Both the position numbers and the translations under genes were made by a program. Positions 1 to 7,673 of a stretch of DNA of 35,448 nucleotides are shown one piece after another. Position 1 is the first letter of the stretch. Every line of letters starts with the position of its first letter. The notes under the pieces were generated by a model that was not told where the DNA came from, did not search any database, and saw nothing but the letters and a program-made list of their open reading frames with translations. This stretch comes from Pseudobdellovibrionaceae bacterium (lineage in GTDB: Bacteria > Bdellovibrionota > Bdellovibrionia > Bdellovibrionales > JAMPXM01): contig JAJTYM010000037.1 in NCBI GenBank assembly GCA_021463345.1, positions 1 through 35,448 of the forward strand, in the 5' to 3' direction.

Positions 1-39
1 GGCGTTGAAGGTGCTTTAAAAAAGAGCACCTTCAACGCC
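1..39. repeat. Inverted repeat at the window start
   Basis: Perfect 15-bp arms at 1-15 and 25-39 are separated by a 9-nt A-rich spacer. The first base of the window is the first base of the arm. No T-run follows on the plus strand, so it is not a clean plus-strand terminator. It could be one half of a terminator hairpin duplicated at a contig end, or a genuine stem-loop behind an unseen upstream gene. Confidence 0.8.
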
Positions 40-139
40 TTTCGCCACAAAACTGTATCCGTACCGCCGGCTTTCGCTGTTGATTCTTTTCTGGATACAT
101 GGAAATTTTGGGATTTCCACATGCTCAGGGAGGGCCTCG

Positions 140-511
140 ATGCTCCGCTTCCGTGGTTTTTTCATCACGATTTTCGCCAGCCTGTCGGCTTTCGCGCAAG
201 AAGCGCCGGCGGCGTCGCCGCCCCCGGCTTGGACCAGCCTGGTCCCGATCGTCGCGATGCTCGTGTTCATGTATTTTTTCATGATGCGCCCGCACGCCAA
301 ACGCCTGAAGCAGCGTCAGGAGTTCGTCAGCGCGCTCAAACGCGGCGATCAAGTGGTCACCGGCAGCGGCATCCTCGGGCGCATCGAAGGCGTCACTGAT
401 GAGTTCGTCACGCTCGAGATCGCCGACGGCGTTCGCGTGAAAATGCTCAAGAACCAGGTCGTCGGCAGCGCCAGCAAAGCGATCGGAAACGCGAAAGAGG
501 CCCGCGCATGA
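140..511 (+). CDS. yajC: Preprotein translocase accessory subunit YajC
   Basis: A 123-residue inner-membrane protein that associates with SecD and SecF and supports export through SecYEG. One membrane segment (about residues 33-48, SLVPIVAMLVFMYFFM) is followed directly by the family motif MRPHAKRLKQRQ and then the small beta-rich domain around RGDQVVTGSGILGRI. The N-terminus carries an extra hydrophobic stretch ending in SAFAQ that looks like a cleavable signal peptide, so the protein is a little longer than the common single-anchor YajC. ATG at 140 is chosen because GGGAGGG lies about 6 bases upstream; an open frame reaches back to 80 without a good ribosome site. Its stop overlaps the secD start by 4 bp (ATGA at 508-511), indicating one operon with translational coupling. 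Confidence 0.93.
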   Translation: MLRFRGFFITIFASLSAFAQEAPAASPPPAWTSLVPIVAMLVFMYFFMMRPHAKRLKQRQEFVSALKRGDQVVTGSGILGRIEGVTDEFVTLEIADGVRVKMLKNQVVGSASKAIGNAKEARA

Positions 512-2208
512 TCGAAAGTCTCCGCGCCCGCTGGGCGATCATCGCCGTCGTCTTCGTCCTCTCGGTCATCTGGACGGTCCCGAACTTCGTCGATCTCGAG
601 GGCAAATGGTGGTTCACCAAGGCCAAGATGACCAAAGGCCTCGATATCCAGGGCGGGTCGCACCTCGTTTACCGGGTCGATACCGAATCGGTCTTGAGGA
701 GTGACACGCAGCGCTCGACGGTTTCCATCCAGAAGCAGATGCAGGAAGCCAAGATCGCCGTCACCAAAGTCGATGTGACCGATCCCCTCGCGGGCGGCGT
801 CAGGATCACGTTCTCCGACGTCCAGGCGCGCGAGGCGGGGCAGAAATGGCTCTCCGACAATTACGGCGTCAACTACCAGACGCTCGAGACGGCCGGCGCC
901 GTCATCACGATCCGCCACCCCGAAGTGACGCTCAACCAACGCAAACAGCAGATGGTCGAGCAGGCGATCGAGACGATCCGCAACCGCATCGACGAATTCG
1001 GCGTGTCCGAGCCCAGCATCAGCGCCCAGGGCGTCGACCGCGTGCTCGTGCAACTGCCCGGCATCGTGGACTCCGCGTCGGCGAAAGAACTCATCAACAA
1101 GACCGCGCGGCTCGATTTCATGATCGTCGACACCACGGTCCCTCCAGAGCAGCTTCGCGCCTGGATCGTCGAGGCGGAAACCGCGGCGGGGCTCGATCTC
1201 GCCAAGATGAAGTACTCCGAGTACGTCGACAAGCTCAACGAGGCGATCAAAGGCAAGCTTCCGGAGAACACCGTCGTCTACCTCGAGAAAGACGAGGCCG
1301 CCAAGTCGATCGAGGCCGGAAACATCCCCTATCTCCTCAAGACGACCGAGACGGTCGGCGGCGACAAGCTCACGGACGCTTTCGTGACGGCGGGCGACTT
1401 CGGCCAGCCGGTGGTGTCGTTCCGCTTCGATGCGGAGGGCACGCGCGAATTCGGCGACCTCACCAAACGCAACGAGAAGAAATTCATGGCGATCGTGCTC
1501 GACAAGATCGTCAAGTCCGCGCCGGTGATCGACGAACCGATCACCGGAGGCAGCGGCATCATCCGCCTGGGCGGCGGCGCGGATCCGCAGAAGTCGTTCC
1601 AAGAAGCGAGCTTGATCTCGCTCGCTTTGCGCGCCGGGGCCCTCCCTGCGCCGCTTGAGCAGCTGGAGGAGCGCACGGTGGGCCCCAGCCTCGGGGCGGA
1701 CGCGATCCGCCAGGGCGTCATCGCGGCCGAACTCGCGTCCGTGTTCGTGTTCGTGTTCATCATCTTCTACTACCGCAGCTTCGGCGTGGTCGCCTCGGTC
1801 TGCCTCGTTTTCAGCATCCTGATCGTCGTGGCGATTCTGAGCGCCTTGCGGGCGACCCTGACCCTGCCCGGCATCGCGGGCCTCGCGCTCACGATCGGCA
1901 TGGCCGTCGATGCCAACGTCATCATCTACGAGCGCGTCAAGGAGGAGCTCGTCAAGGGCATGAGTCTCATCGCGGCCATCCGCGAAGGGTACGATCGCGC
2001 GTTCTCGTCGATCTTCGACGCCAACCTGACCACGGTCTTGGTTTGCATCATCTTGATGTATTACGGCACGGGCCCGATCCGCGGTTTCGCCGTGACTTTG
2101 ATCTGCGGCCTCATCGCGTCGATGTTCACTTCGATTTTCTTCACGCGCGCCATCTTCGAAACGTTGGTGGGCAAGTTCAAAATGAACCTTTCGGTGAAGT
2201 GGGGCTGA
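508..2208 (+). CDS. secD: Protein translocase subunit SecD
   Basis: A 566-residue inner-membrane protein of the RND-like SecDF complex, which uses the proton gradient to pull exported proteins into the periplasm. A first membrane helix lies at about residues 10-28. The signature GLDIQGGSHLVYRVD starts at residue 44, and a large periplasmic P1-type domain follows. The C-terminal block of five helices begins near residue 392 (GPSLGADAIRQG) and contains the conserved AVDANVIIYERVKEEL segment. Length is within the normal range for short-form SecD. The ATG overlaps the yajC stop, and secF starts 2 bp after the secD stop, so the three genes form a standard yajC-secD-secF operon. The long open frame on the opposite strand here is a GC-rich shadow. 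Confidence 0.97.
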   Translation: MIESLRARWAIIAVVFVLSVIWTVPNFVDLEGKWWFTKAKMTKGLDIQGGSHLVYRVDTESVLRSDTQRSTVSIQKQMQEAKIAVTKVDVTDPLAGGVRITFSDVQAREAGQKWLSDNYGVNYQTLETAGAVITIRHPEVTLNQRKQQMVEQAIETIRNRIDEFGVSEPSISAQGVDRVLVQLPGIVDSASAKELINKTARLDFMIVDTTVPPEQLRAWIVEAETAAGLDLAKMKYSEYVDKLNEAIKGKLPENTVVYLEKDEAAKSIEAGNIPYLLKTTETVGGDKLTDAFVTAGDFGQPVVSFRFDAEGTREFGDLTKRNEKKFMAIVLDKIVKSAPVIDEPITGGSGIIRLGGGADPQKSFQEASLISLALRAGALPAPLEQLEERTVGPSLGADAIRQGVIAAELASVFVFVFIIFYYRSFGVVASVCLVFSILIVVAILSALRATLTLPGIAGLALTIGMAVDANVIIYERVKEELVKGMSLIAAIREGYDRAFSSIFDANLTTVLVCIILMYYGTGPIRGFAVTLICGLIASMFTSIFFTRAIFETLVGKFKMNLSVKWG

Positions 2209-2209
2209 T

Positions 2210-3163
2210 ATGAGCAAAACGACGGCAAAACCGATTGGGCACGCCAACAAAGAGAGTCAGGGGCGTTTCGATTTCTTCGCGCTCGCTCCCCTCATGAGCG
2301 GGATCTCGCTTTTGGGCATGGTTCTCTCGCTCGCGGTCATCTTGGTCAAAGGCTTCAATTACGGGATCGATTTCGCGGGCGGCAACGAGATCCAGGTGAT
2401 GCTCGCGGACAAGGTGAGCACGGAGGAGTTGCAGGCGGTCGTGGCCGAAGTGGGCTTCAAGAACGCGTCTGTCCAGTCCTTCGGCGATCGCCCCGAATAC
2501 TTGATCCGCACCGAAGCCGTGCAGGCGGCGAGCGAGAAAGAGGCGGCGGCGTCTCTCGCCTCGATGGTGAAACAGCTCGAGGAGACTTTGGAGAGCAAAT
2601 ATCAGATGCCCGCGGACGGCATGCGCCGGGTGGACACAGTCGGGCCGCAGGTCGGGAACGAGCTCAAGCGGAACGGACTTCTCGCCGCGTTCTACTCGTT
2701 CCTGGTGATCCTGCTCTACGTGGCGATGCGTTTCGATTACAAATACGCTCCCGGCGCGGTGATCTGCCTCGTGCACGACGCGCTTCTGACCCTGGGCGTG
2801 TTCTCGCTCTTGGGCCGCGAGGTGAACGTCCAGATCATGGCGTCGATTCTGACGCTGATCGGTTATTCGCTCAACGACACGATCGTCACCTTCGACCGGA
2901 TCCGCGAAACGATCCCGATCTACCGGGAACAGGGCCTGAAGTTCGTCATCAACCGCGCGATTAATGACATGCTCGGCCGCACGCTTCTGACCGCCGGGAC
3001 CACGATGCTCGCGGTGCTCGCGCTCCTGATCTGGGGAGGTGGTGTGATCGCTGATATCGCCTTCACCCTGACGATCGGCATCATCGTCGGCGCGTATTCG
3101 TCGATTTACGTCGCCGCACCGCTCGTGCTCGCGATGGAAAAGCTCAAGCCGAAACCGGCTTGA
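2210..3163 (+). CDS. secF: Protein translocase subunit SecF
   Basis: A 317-residue partner of SecD. After a short N-terminal cytoplasmic stretch, a first membrane helix (about residues 28-48) leads into YGIDFAGGNEIQV, the SecF signature, and a periplasmic P4-type domain. Five C-terminal helices carry GYSLNDTIVTFDRIRE, the hallmark that aligns with the SecD VDANVIIYER segment. The ATG at 2210 lies one base past the secD stop. The protein ends with a short Lys/Pro tail. No terminator hairpin is visible between secF and recJ, so read-through into recJ is possible. Confidence 0.96.
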   Translation: MSKTTAKPIGHANKESQGRFDFFALAPLMSGISLLGMVLSLAVILVKGFNYGIDFAGGNEIQVMLADKVSTEELQAVVAEVGFKNASVQSFGDRPEYLIRTEAVQAASEKEAAASLASMVKQLEETLESKYQMPADGMRRVDTVGPQVGNELKRNGLLAAFYSFLVILLYVAMRFDYKYAPGAVICLVHDALLTLGVFSLLGREVNVQIMASILTLIGYSLNDTIVTFDRIRETIPIYREQGLKFVINRAINDMLGRTLLTAGTTMLAVLALLIWGGGVIADIAFTLTIGIIVGAYSSIYVAAPLVLAMEKLKPKPA

Positions 3164-3267
3164 GGGTCTCCCTGCCGTGTTCGGTTTGAGAGCCGCCCGC
3201 GGAGCCCCTTTTGGACCGGGAGGGCGGGCTCGATCCTACGGTTGACTCGGTCCCAGGGAGGCCGCGC

Positions 3268-4992
3268 GTGACGACAGGCGAGATCATCTGGAAGCCGAGG
3301 GTCGCTGAGCCCAAGCCCGCGCCCGAGGGCGTGCCTCGCTTGATCTGGGAAGTGCTCTCCTCCCGCGGTTTTTCGAGTCGGGAAGACGTGCAGAAATGGT
3401 TGAGCCCTTCTTTGCGCGAACTGCGCGACCCGTTCGCCCTCAAAGACATGGACAAGGCCGTTGACCGGATCGCGGCGGCCCACGAGCGCGGCGAGCCGAT
3501 CTGCGTTTACTGCGATTACGATCTCGACGGGACCAGCGCCTGCGCGATGCTCAAGACCGCCTTCGAGTGGCTCGGCCTCAGGAACGTGAGCCATTACCAG
3601 CCGAAGCGGCTCACCGAAGGCTACGGCCTTCATAAGGCGGCGATCCGCAAGATCCGCGCCGACGGGGCCACCCTGATGATCACCGCCGACCTCGGTATCA
3701 CGGCGGTCGAGGAGGTGGAATTCGCGCGCGGCCTCGGGCTCGACGTCGTCGTCACGGATCATCACTTGCCCAAGGACGAGTTGCCAGGCGCGGTCGCGGT
3801 CGTGAATCCGAACCGCGGCGATTGCGAGGCGGGCCTCGGTCATCTCTGCGGCACGGGCGTCGCGTTCTACTTGATCCTCGCGCTTCGCCGCGTGTTCCTC
3901 GAGCGGGGTTGGCTCCGGGAGCCGTTCGACCCGAAAGAACTGCTCGACTGCTTCGCCATAGGCACGCTGACGGACATGGTTCCTCTCGTCGAGGAGAACC
4001 GCGTGCTCGTCAAACATGGCCTCGTGGCGTTGGCGGCGACCAAACGCCCGGGCCTGCGCGCGCTTCTGCAGGCGCTGAACTTGTGGGGGATCCCGCTCAC
4101 CAGCCAGGACGTCGCGATCCGCTTCGCGCCGAAGCTCAATGCGCTGTCAAGGATGGAGACCGGCGTCACGCCGCTCGATCTTTATCTGGCGGCCGATGAG
4201 CGTTCAGCGGAAACCCTGGTCGTGCAGGTCCTGACCAACAACCAGATGCGCCAGGCGAGCCAGCGCGAGGCCGAGGCCGAGGCCTCCCGACAGATGAAGG
4301 AGAATCCGCCGCGCGCCTGCTGCTTCGTCTGGTCGCGTGCGTTCCATCGCGGCGTCGTGGGCCTGGTCGCGACCCGCCTGAGCCACGATTTCGGCCTGCC
4401 CGCGTTCGTGGGCGCTTGCGACGAAAACGGCAAAATCGTGGGTTCGGCGCGGATGCCGGAGGGAATTCCGCTCAACCTCCTCGATGCGCTCGAATCGTGC
4501 CGGGAGTGGGTCGCGCAGTTCGGCGGCCACGCGGTCGCGTGCGGTTTCGAGACCGAAGAGGCCAACGCCGGGGCTCTGGGGCGGGCGTTGGACGACTGGT
4601 TCGCGGAGCAGCTCAGCCAAGCCAAAGCGCAGGAGTGGGTTTACGATGCCGAGGCGGACATCGCGGACCTCAATCCGGGCTTCATGCAGTGGTATGATCA
4701 TTTGAGCCCTTTCGGGGCGCAGTTCGAAGCCCCGCTTTTCCGTTTGAGAAACGTGCGCGTGGCGCAGCTCCAGCCTTTGAAGGGCGGGCATCTACGGCTG
4801 ACTTTGGGAGATCACCCCTCGTACGCGCGAACAGCGGTCTGGTTTTCTCCGCCCAAAGGGTTTTTGGATGGGGAGAGCGGTTTGCGAATCGGCGCTCGAG
4901 TGGACGCGTTGGTCGAACCCCAGTGGAATTATTTCGCGGGGCGCAAAAACCTGCAGCTCCTCATCCGCGACGTTCGCCAAACTGGGAACTGA
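3268..4992 (+). CDS. recJ: Single-stranded-DNA-specific exonuclease RecJ
   Basis: A 574-residue 5'-3' ssDNA exonuclease of the DHH phosphoesterase superfamily, acting in recombinational, mismatch and base-excision repair. Visible motifs are CDYDLDGTSA (motif I with Asp ligands), the TADLGIT segment, VTDHHLP (the DHH motif) and a DHHA1-type module with GSARMPEGIPLNLLDAL and FGGHAVACGF. The C-terminal OB-like segment ends in NLQLLIRDVRQ. I choose GTG at 3268 because GGGAGG sits 7 bases upstream; the frame continues back to a TTG at 3211 that lacks a ribosome site. The GGH motif normally reads GGHxxAAG and here reads GGHAVACG, a mild variation. It is about 100 bp downstream of secF on the same strand. 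Confidence 0.94.
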   Translation: MTTGEIIWKPRVAEPKPAPEGVPRLIWEVLSSRGFSSREDVQKWLSPSLRELRDPFALKDMDKAVDRIAAAHERGEPICVYCDYDLDGTSACAMLKTAFEWLGLRNVSHYQPKRLTEGYGLHKAAIRKIRADGATLMITADLGITAVEEVEFARGLGLDVVVTDHHLPKDELPGAVAVVNPNRGDCEAGLGHLCGTGVAFYLILALRRVFLERGWLREPFDPKELLDCFAIGTLTDMVPLVEENRVLVKHGLVALAATKRPGLRALLQALNLWGIPLTSQDVAIRFAPKLNALSRMETGVTPLDLYLAADERSAETLVVQVLTNNQMRQASQREAEAEASRQMKENPPRACCFVWSRAFHRGVVGLVATRLSHDFGLPAFVGACDENGKIVGSARMPEGIPLNLLDALESCREWVAQFGGHAVACGFETEEANAGALGRALDDWFAEQLSQAKAQEWVYDAEADIADLNPGFMQWYDHLSPFGAQFEAPLFRLRNVRVAQLQPLKGGHLRLTLGDHPSYARTAVWFSPPKGFLDGESGLRIGARVDALVEPQWNYFAGRKNLQLLIRDVRQTGN

Positions 4993-5112
4993 GCCGATTC
5001 GAGCGCCGCGACCGCGAGCCTGTGCGCTTGCGTCCCAGGTGTCCCTCATGTAATTTTGCTCGTCGGCTTCGGATGAGCGACGGCGCTTGGTTCGCAAGCG
5101 TTTGGGGGGGAT

Positions 5113-5553
5113 TTGGCTCTGAAGGACTTCAAAAAAACCGCGAGACAAGCGATCGCCGGATCGGTCGACCAGGTTCTGCTCGGGTTTCAGCACTCAGGTC
5201 TGAGCCGTCTCGCGGCGAACCTGAAGGAAGTTCCGGGAGCGGCGGAAGGCGTCGATTTGGCGGCTCGGATCGGGCAAACCGTCCTGAGCCGGGCCGTTCA
5301 CGTGCGCTCCCAACTGCTGGCGACCGTTTTCGCGACCGCCGGCCTCGCTCGCGCGGCGAAGCCGAAAGGGGAGGGCGCCGCCCTGAGGCCCGGTCCGAAG
5401 CCCAATCCCAAAGCCGGGCCTGAGTCCGCATCCAAATCGGCCTCCAAGTCGGCCTCCAAGTCGGCATTGAAATCCGGCCCTAAGTCCGGCCCTAAATCCG
5501 GACTGAAGACCAAACGCGCTCGAAAAAGCGCGTCCGCGAAAAAGTGGATGTAA
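5113..5553 (+). CDS. Hypothetical protein with a Lys/Ser/Ala/Pro repeat tail
   Basis: I do not recognise this gene. The 146-residue product has two parts. Residues 1-85 look like an amphipathic helical domain (DFKKTARQAIAGSVDQVLLG onward). Residues 86-146 are basic and of low complexity, with tandem SASK and SGPK units followed by KTKRARKSASAKKW. Such tails resemble histone-H1-like or other nucleic-acid-binding extensions, but that is only a resemblance. The only in-frame start is TTG at 5113, with GGGGGGG two bases upstream, which is unusually close. Codon usage is GC3-rich like the neighbours, supporting a real gene. It lies between recJ and queC without overlap. Confidence 0.55.
   Translation: MALKDFKKTARQAIAGSVDQVLLGFQHSGLSRLAANLKEVPGAAEGVDLAARIGQTVLSRAVHVRSQLLATVFATAGLARAAKPKGEGAALRPGPKPNPKAGPESASKSASKSASKSALKSGPKSGPKSGLKTKRARKSASAKKWM
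5425..5508 (+). repeat. Seven 12-bp tandem units inside a coding region
   Basis: Seven consecutive 12-bp units run from 5425 to 5508. Units 2 and 3 are identical (TCGGCCTCCAAG), and units 5 and 6 differ at one base (TCCGGCCCTAAG/A). They encode SASK, SALK, SGPK and SGLK in the basic tail of the 5113-5553 product. Because the unit is a multiple of three, copy-number change would alter tail length without a frameshift. Confidence 0.9.
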
Positions 5554-5620
5554 GGTCGGCGAGGCGTCGGATCAGTCATGGGGCGTGGGTTGACGCGGTT
5601 GATTCGGGGAAGGTGATTGA

Positions 5621-6292
5621 GTGAACCGGGACAAATCCGTCGTCTTGCTCTCCAGCGGACTCGACTCCACCGTCAACCTCTACGAGGCCCGCGAACGCTC
5701 TGACGTCGTCGCCGCGCTCACGTTCGATTACGGTCAGCGCGCGGCCGGTCGCGAGCTCGCGATGGCGCGCGCGCATTGCGAGGCTCTGAACGTGCGCCAT
5801 GAAAGCGTGCGGCTCCCGTTTTTCAGCTCGTTCACGCGCACGGCGCTCGTCGACCGGGCGATCGACGTGCCGGTCAAAGACGAGGTTCGGATCGACGATC
5901 TGCGGGCCTCGGAGCGCACGGCGAGGGCGGTTTGGGTGCCGAACCGCAACGGGATTTTCCTCAACATCGCGGCGGGCTTCGCCGAGGGATTGGGGGCGAA
6001 GCTGATCGTGCCTGGGTTCAACATCGAGGAGGGCGTGACATTTCCCGACAACACCGGCGCGTTCTTGGCGGCGACGACGTCGGCTCTCGGCTTCTCCACG
6101 GCCAACCATGTCGAGGCCGTTTGTTTCACCACGCAGCTCGATAAGACCGCCATCGTCGCGCGTGGGGTCGAGCTCGGCGTCAGGTGGGAATACGTGTGGC
6201 CATGTTACCTCGGCGGGGACGCGCTTTGCGGGCAGTGCGAGTCGTGCCAAAGATACCTGCGCGCGCGGGCTGCGGCGGGGGTGCCGTTGTGA
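5621..6292 (+). CDS. queC: 7-cyano-7-deazaguanine synthase QueC
   Basis: A 223-residue ATP-dependent enzyme that converts 7-carboxy-7-deazaguanine and ammonia to preQ0, the precursor of queuosine and other 7-deazapurines. The PP-loop is at residues 11-17, SSGLDST; the usual second residue of SGGxDS is Gly and here is Ser. FDYGQR follows. The C-terminal zinc site is formed by Cys195, Cys203, Cys206 and Cys209 (CxGGDALCGQCESC). Start GTG at 5621 has GGGGAAGG about 8 bases upstream. The stop overlaps the next start by 4 bp (GTGA at 6289-6292). No other preQ0 gene (queD, queE, folE) lies in the window. Confidence 0.93.
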   Translation: MNRDKSVVLLSSGLDSTVNLYEARERSDVVAALTFDYGQRAAGRELAMARAHCEALNVRHESVRLPFFSSFTRTALVDRAIDVPVKDEVRIDDLRASERTARAVWVPNRNGIFLNIAAGFAEGLGAKLIVPGFNIEEGVTFPDNTGAFLAATTSALGFSTANHVEAVCFTTQLDKTAIVARGVELGVRWEYVWPCYLGGDALCGQCESCQRYLRARAAAGVPL

Positions 6293-6858
6293 AAACGAAA
6301 TTCATCGAGCAGGAATCCGCCTACGACGGCGGGCAATTGCATTCGCTTTTCGCATACCTGGAGCATGGCGTTTTGGGCGATTCGGCGGTCGCCTGGATCG
6401 GCCCATGCGAAATCCCGTTCGACCACATGGTCGATGGGGAGGATCTGCGCGATCGGAGCGCGATCCGAGGCGATCGCATGGTGCACGTCATCGTCGAGGT
6501 GTTCGCCGCGTCGTTGCTCGCCGGGGTCGCGCTGCAGAGGCTGCTGGCGTCGTTGGCGGCCGACCTTTTGCGCGAATCGCTGACCGAGGCGCGTGCGCGG
6601 GATGCGGTCCGCCGGGATGGCGATGACATCTACGTTTTCGACCGCAAGCTCAGCATCAGCATCGCGACGGCGAGCCCGGTCTCGACGCTCATCCATTTCG
6701 CGGTCAACGTCGTCAACGAAGGCACGCCCGTGCCGACGGCGGCGCTGGAAGAATGGGGCATCGACCCCGGACCGTTCGCGCTCGAGCTTTTACGCCGTTT
6801 CGCGCGGGAAGCGGATTCCGCGCGCGAGGCCACGATGAAAGTGAAGTGGGTTCGGTGA
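6289..6858 (+). CDS. DUF366 family protein coupled to queC
   Basis: A 189-residue soluble protein that matches, from memory, the uncharacterised DUF366 family found in archaea and bacteria. Recognisable blocks are YDGGQLHSLFAY (12-23), LGDSAVAWIGPCEIPF (29-44), HMVDGEDL (46-53), DRMVHVIVE (62-70) and DRKLSISIATASPVS (118-132) followed by HFAVNVVN. The several invariant Asp, His and Glu residues suggest a metal or nucleotide site, but no activity is assigned. GTG at 6289 is chosen because it overlaps the queC stop; the longer frame from 6184 would lie inside queC. Translational coupling to queC suggests a role connected with 7-deazaguanine metabolism; this is inference from context. Confidence 0.75.
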   Translation: MKTKFIEQESAYDGGQLHSLFAYLEHGVLGDSAVAWIGPCEIPFDHMVDGEDLRDRSAIRGDRMVHVIVEVFAASLLAGVALQRLLASLAADLLRESLTEARARDAVRRDGDDIYVFDRKLSISIATASPVSTLIHFAVNVVNEGTPVPTAALEEWGIDPGPFALELLRRFAREADSAREATMKVKWVR

Positions 6859-6876
6859 ATTCGTTCGGTGAATTCG
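6851..6876 (+). repeat. Tandem 13-bp direct repeat at the end of the DUF366 gene
   Basis: TTCGGTGAATTCG occurs twice head to tail (6851-6863 and 6864-6876). The first copy contains the DUF366 stop codon (TGA, 6856-6858). It looks like a small tandem duplication. Just downstream, 6880-6886 and 6905-6911 form a 7-bp complementary pair between the convergent DUF366 and nfu genes. That hairpin has no T-run and could at most be a weak shared terminator. Confidence 0.85.
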
Positions 6877-6927
6877 ATAGAGGGGCTTCCCGCCCTCGCC
6901 GGCCGCCCCTCCCCTCGCGCAGCACGC

Positions 6928-7482
6928 TCACACGGAAACGACGCTTTTGATCTCGGGGATGGCGTTCCTCAAGCGGGTTTCGATGCCCTCTTTCAGCGTG
7001 AACGTCGAGGACGGGCAGCCGGAGCAAGCGCCCTTCATGAACAGGTAAACGACGTTCGCCTCGTACTTGTGGAAGACGATGTCGCCGCCGTCCAAGGCGA
7101 CCGCCGGCCGGATTTCCTCATTGAGGATTTTTTTGATCTCGCGCACCACGGGCGTATCATCGGCCGAGTTCGAGTCGTCCTCGAGCTCTCCGAGGAGCAC
7201 GGGCTCGCCGCGCTCGAGGTGTTCGCCGATCAGGCCGGCCAATGGCTCCGCCAGGACATCCCAGTCGACCCATTCCTGTTTGGTCACGGTCACGAAGTCG
7301 TTGCCGATGAACACGCCGTCGCACCAGGGGAATCCGAAGATCTTTTTCGCCAGCGGCGATCGGGCCGCGTCTCGGACCGATTTGAACTCGACGGGCGCGG
7401 ACGCCAGGGGGCGGCCGATCGTGAACTTGATGGTCTGCGGGTTGGGCGTCGATTCGAAACGGACATCGATGGCGGCGGGCAT
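6928..7482 (-). CDS. Nfu-type iron-sulfur cluster scaffold/carrier
   Basis: A 184-residue protein with the two-domain Nfu layout. Residues 1-90 form the N-terminal Nfu domain (FESTPNPQTIKFTIGRPL, FPWCDGVFIGNDFVTVTK). Residues 113-184 form the NifU-like C-terminal domain with ALDGGDIVFHKYE and the cluster-binding motif GACSGCPSS (Cys153 and Cys156). It would carry a 4Fe-4S cluster to client apoproteins. ATG at 7482 is chosen because GGAGG sits 7 bases upstream; the frame extends back to 7575 without a ribosome site. It is a single gene on the minus strand, convergent with queC-DUF366 and divergent from the aldolase gene, so its promoter lies within 7483-7673. Confidence 0.92.
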   Translation of the reverse strand: MPAAIDVRFESTPNPQTIKFTIGRPLASAPVEFKSVRDAARSPLAKKIFGFPWCDGVFIGNDFVTVTKQEWVDWDVLAEPLAGLIGEHLERGEPVLLGELEDDSNSADDTPVVREIKKILNEEIRPAVALDGGDIVFHKYEANVVYLFMKGACSGCPSSTFTLKEGIETRLRNAIPEIKSVVSV

Positions 7483-7599
7483 GGCGGAACCTCCGAAAGC
7501 AGGACCCAATTTGAGGCTTGGCCCGGAGCTTGTCAACGCGGCGCCTCGAAAAGCCGAAGCGAGAGGGGGCAGCACATCTCCAACCTAGGGAATCGAGGC

Positions 7600-7628
7600 T
7601 TGATTTCGACTTTAAAGCTGATTACGTT
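7600..7628 (+). promoter_or_regulatory. Candidate promoter for the aldolase gene
   Basis: TTGATT at 7600-7605 and TACGTT at 7623-7628 are separated by 17 bp, placing a transcription start about 40 bp before the aldolase ATG. The -35 is a fair sigma70 match and the -10 is weak (three of six). The position between divergent genes supports it, but the call is tentative. Confidence 0.3.
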
Positions 7629-7673
7629 CGGGCGGTCTGTAAACGACCTTTCTCGACGCGGAGGCCTTCCCAG

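Noticed and set aside
349-2250. A 633-codon open frame on the minus strand opposite secD
   Set aside because: It is antisense to a clear secD, is rich in Arg/Asp/Glu/His repeats typical of reverse-strand GC-rich frames, and has no domain or ribosome site.
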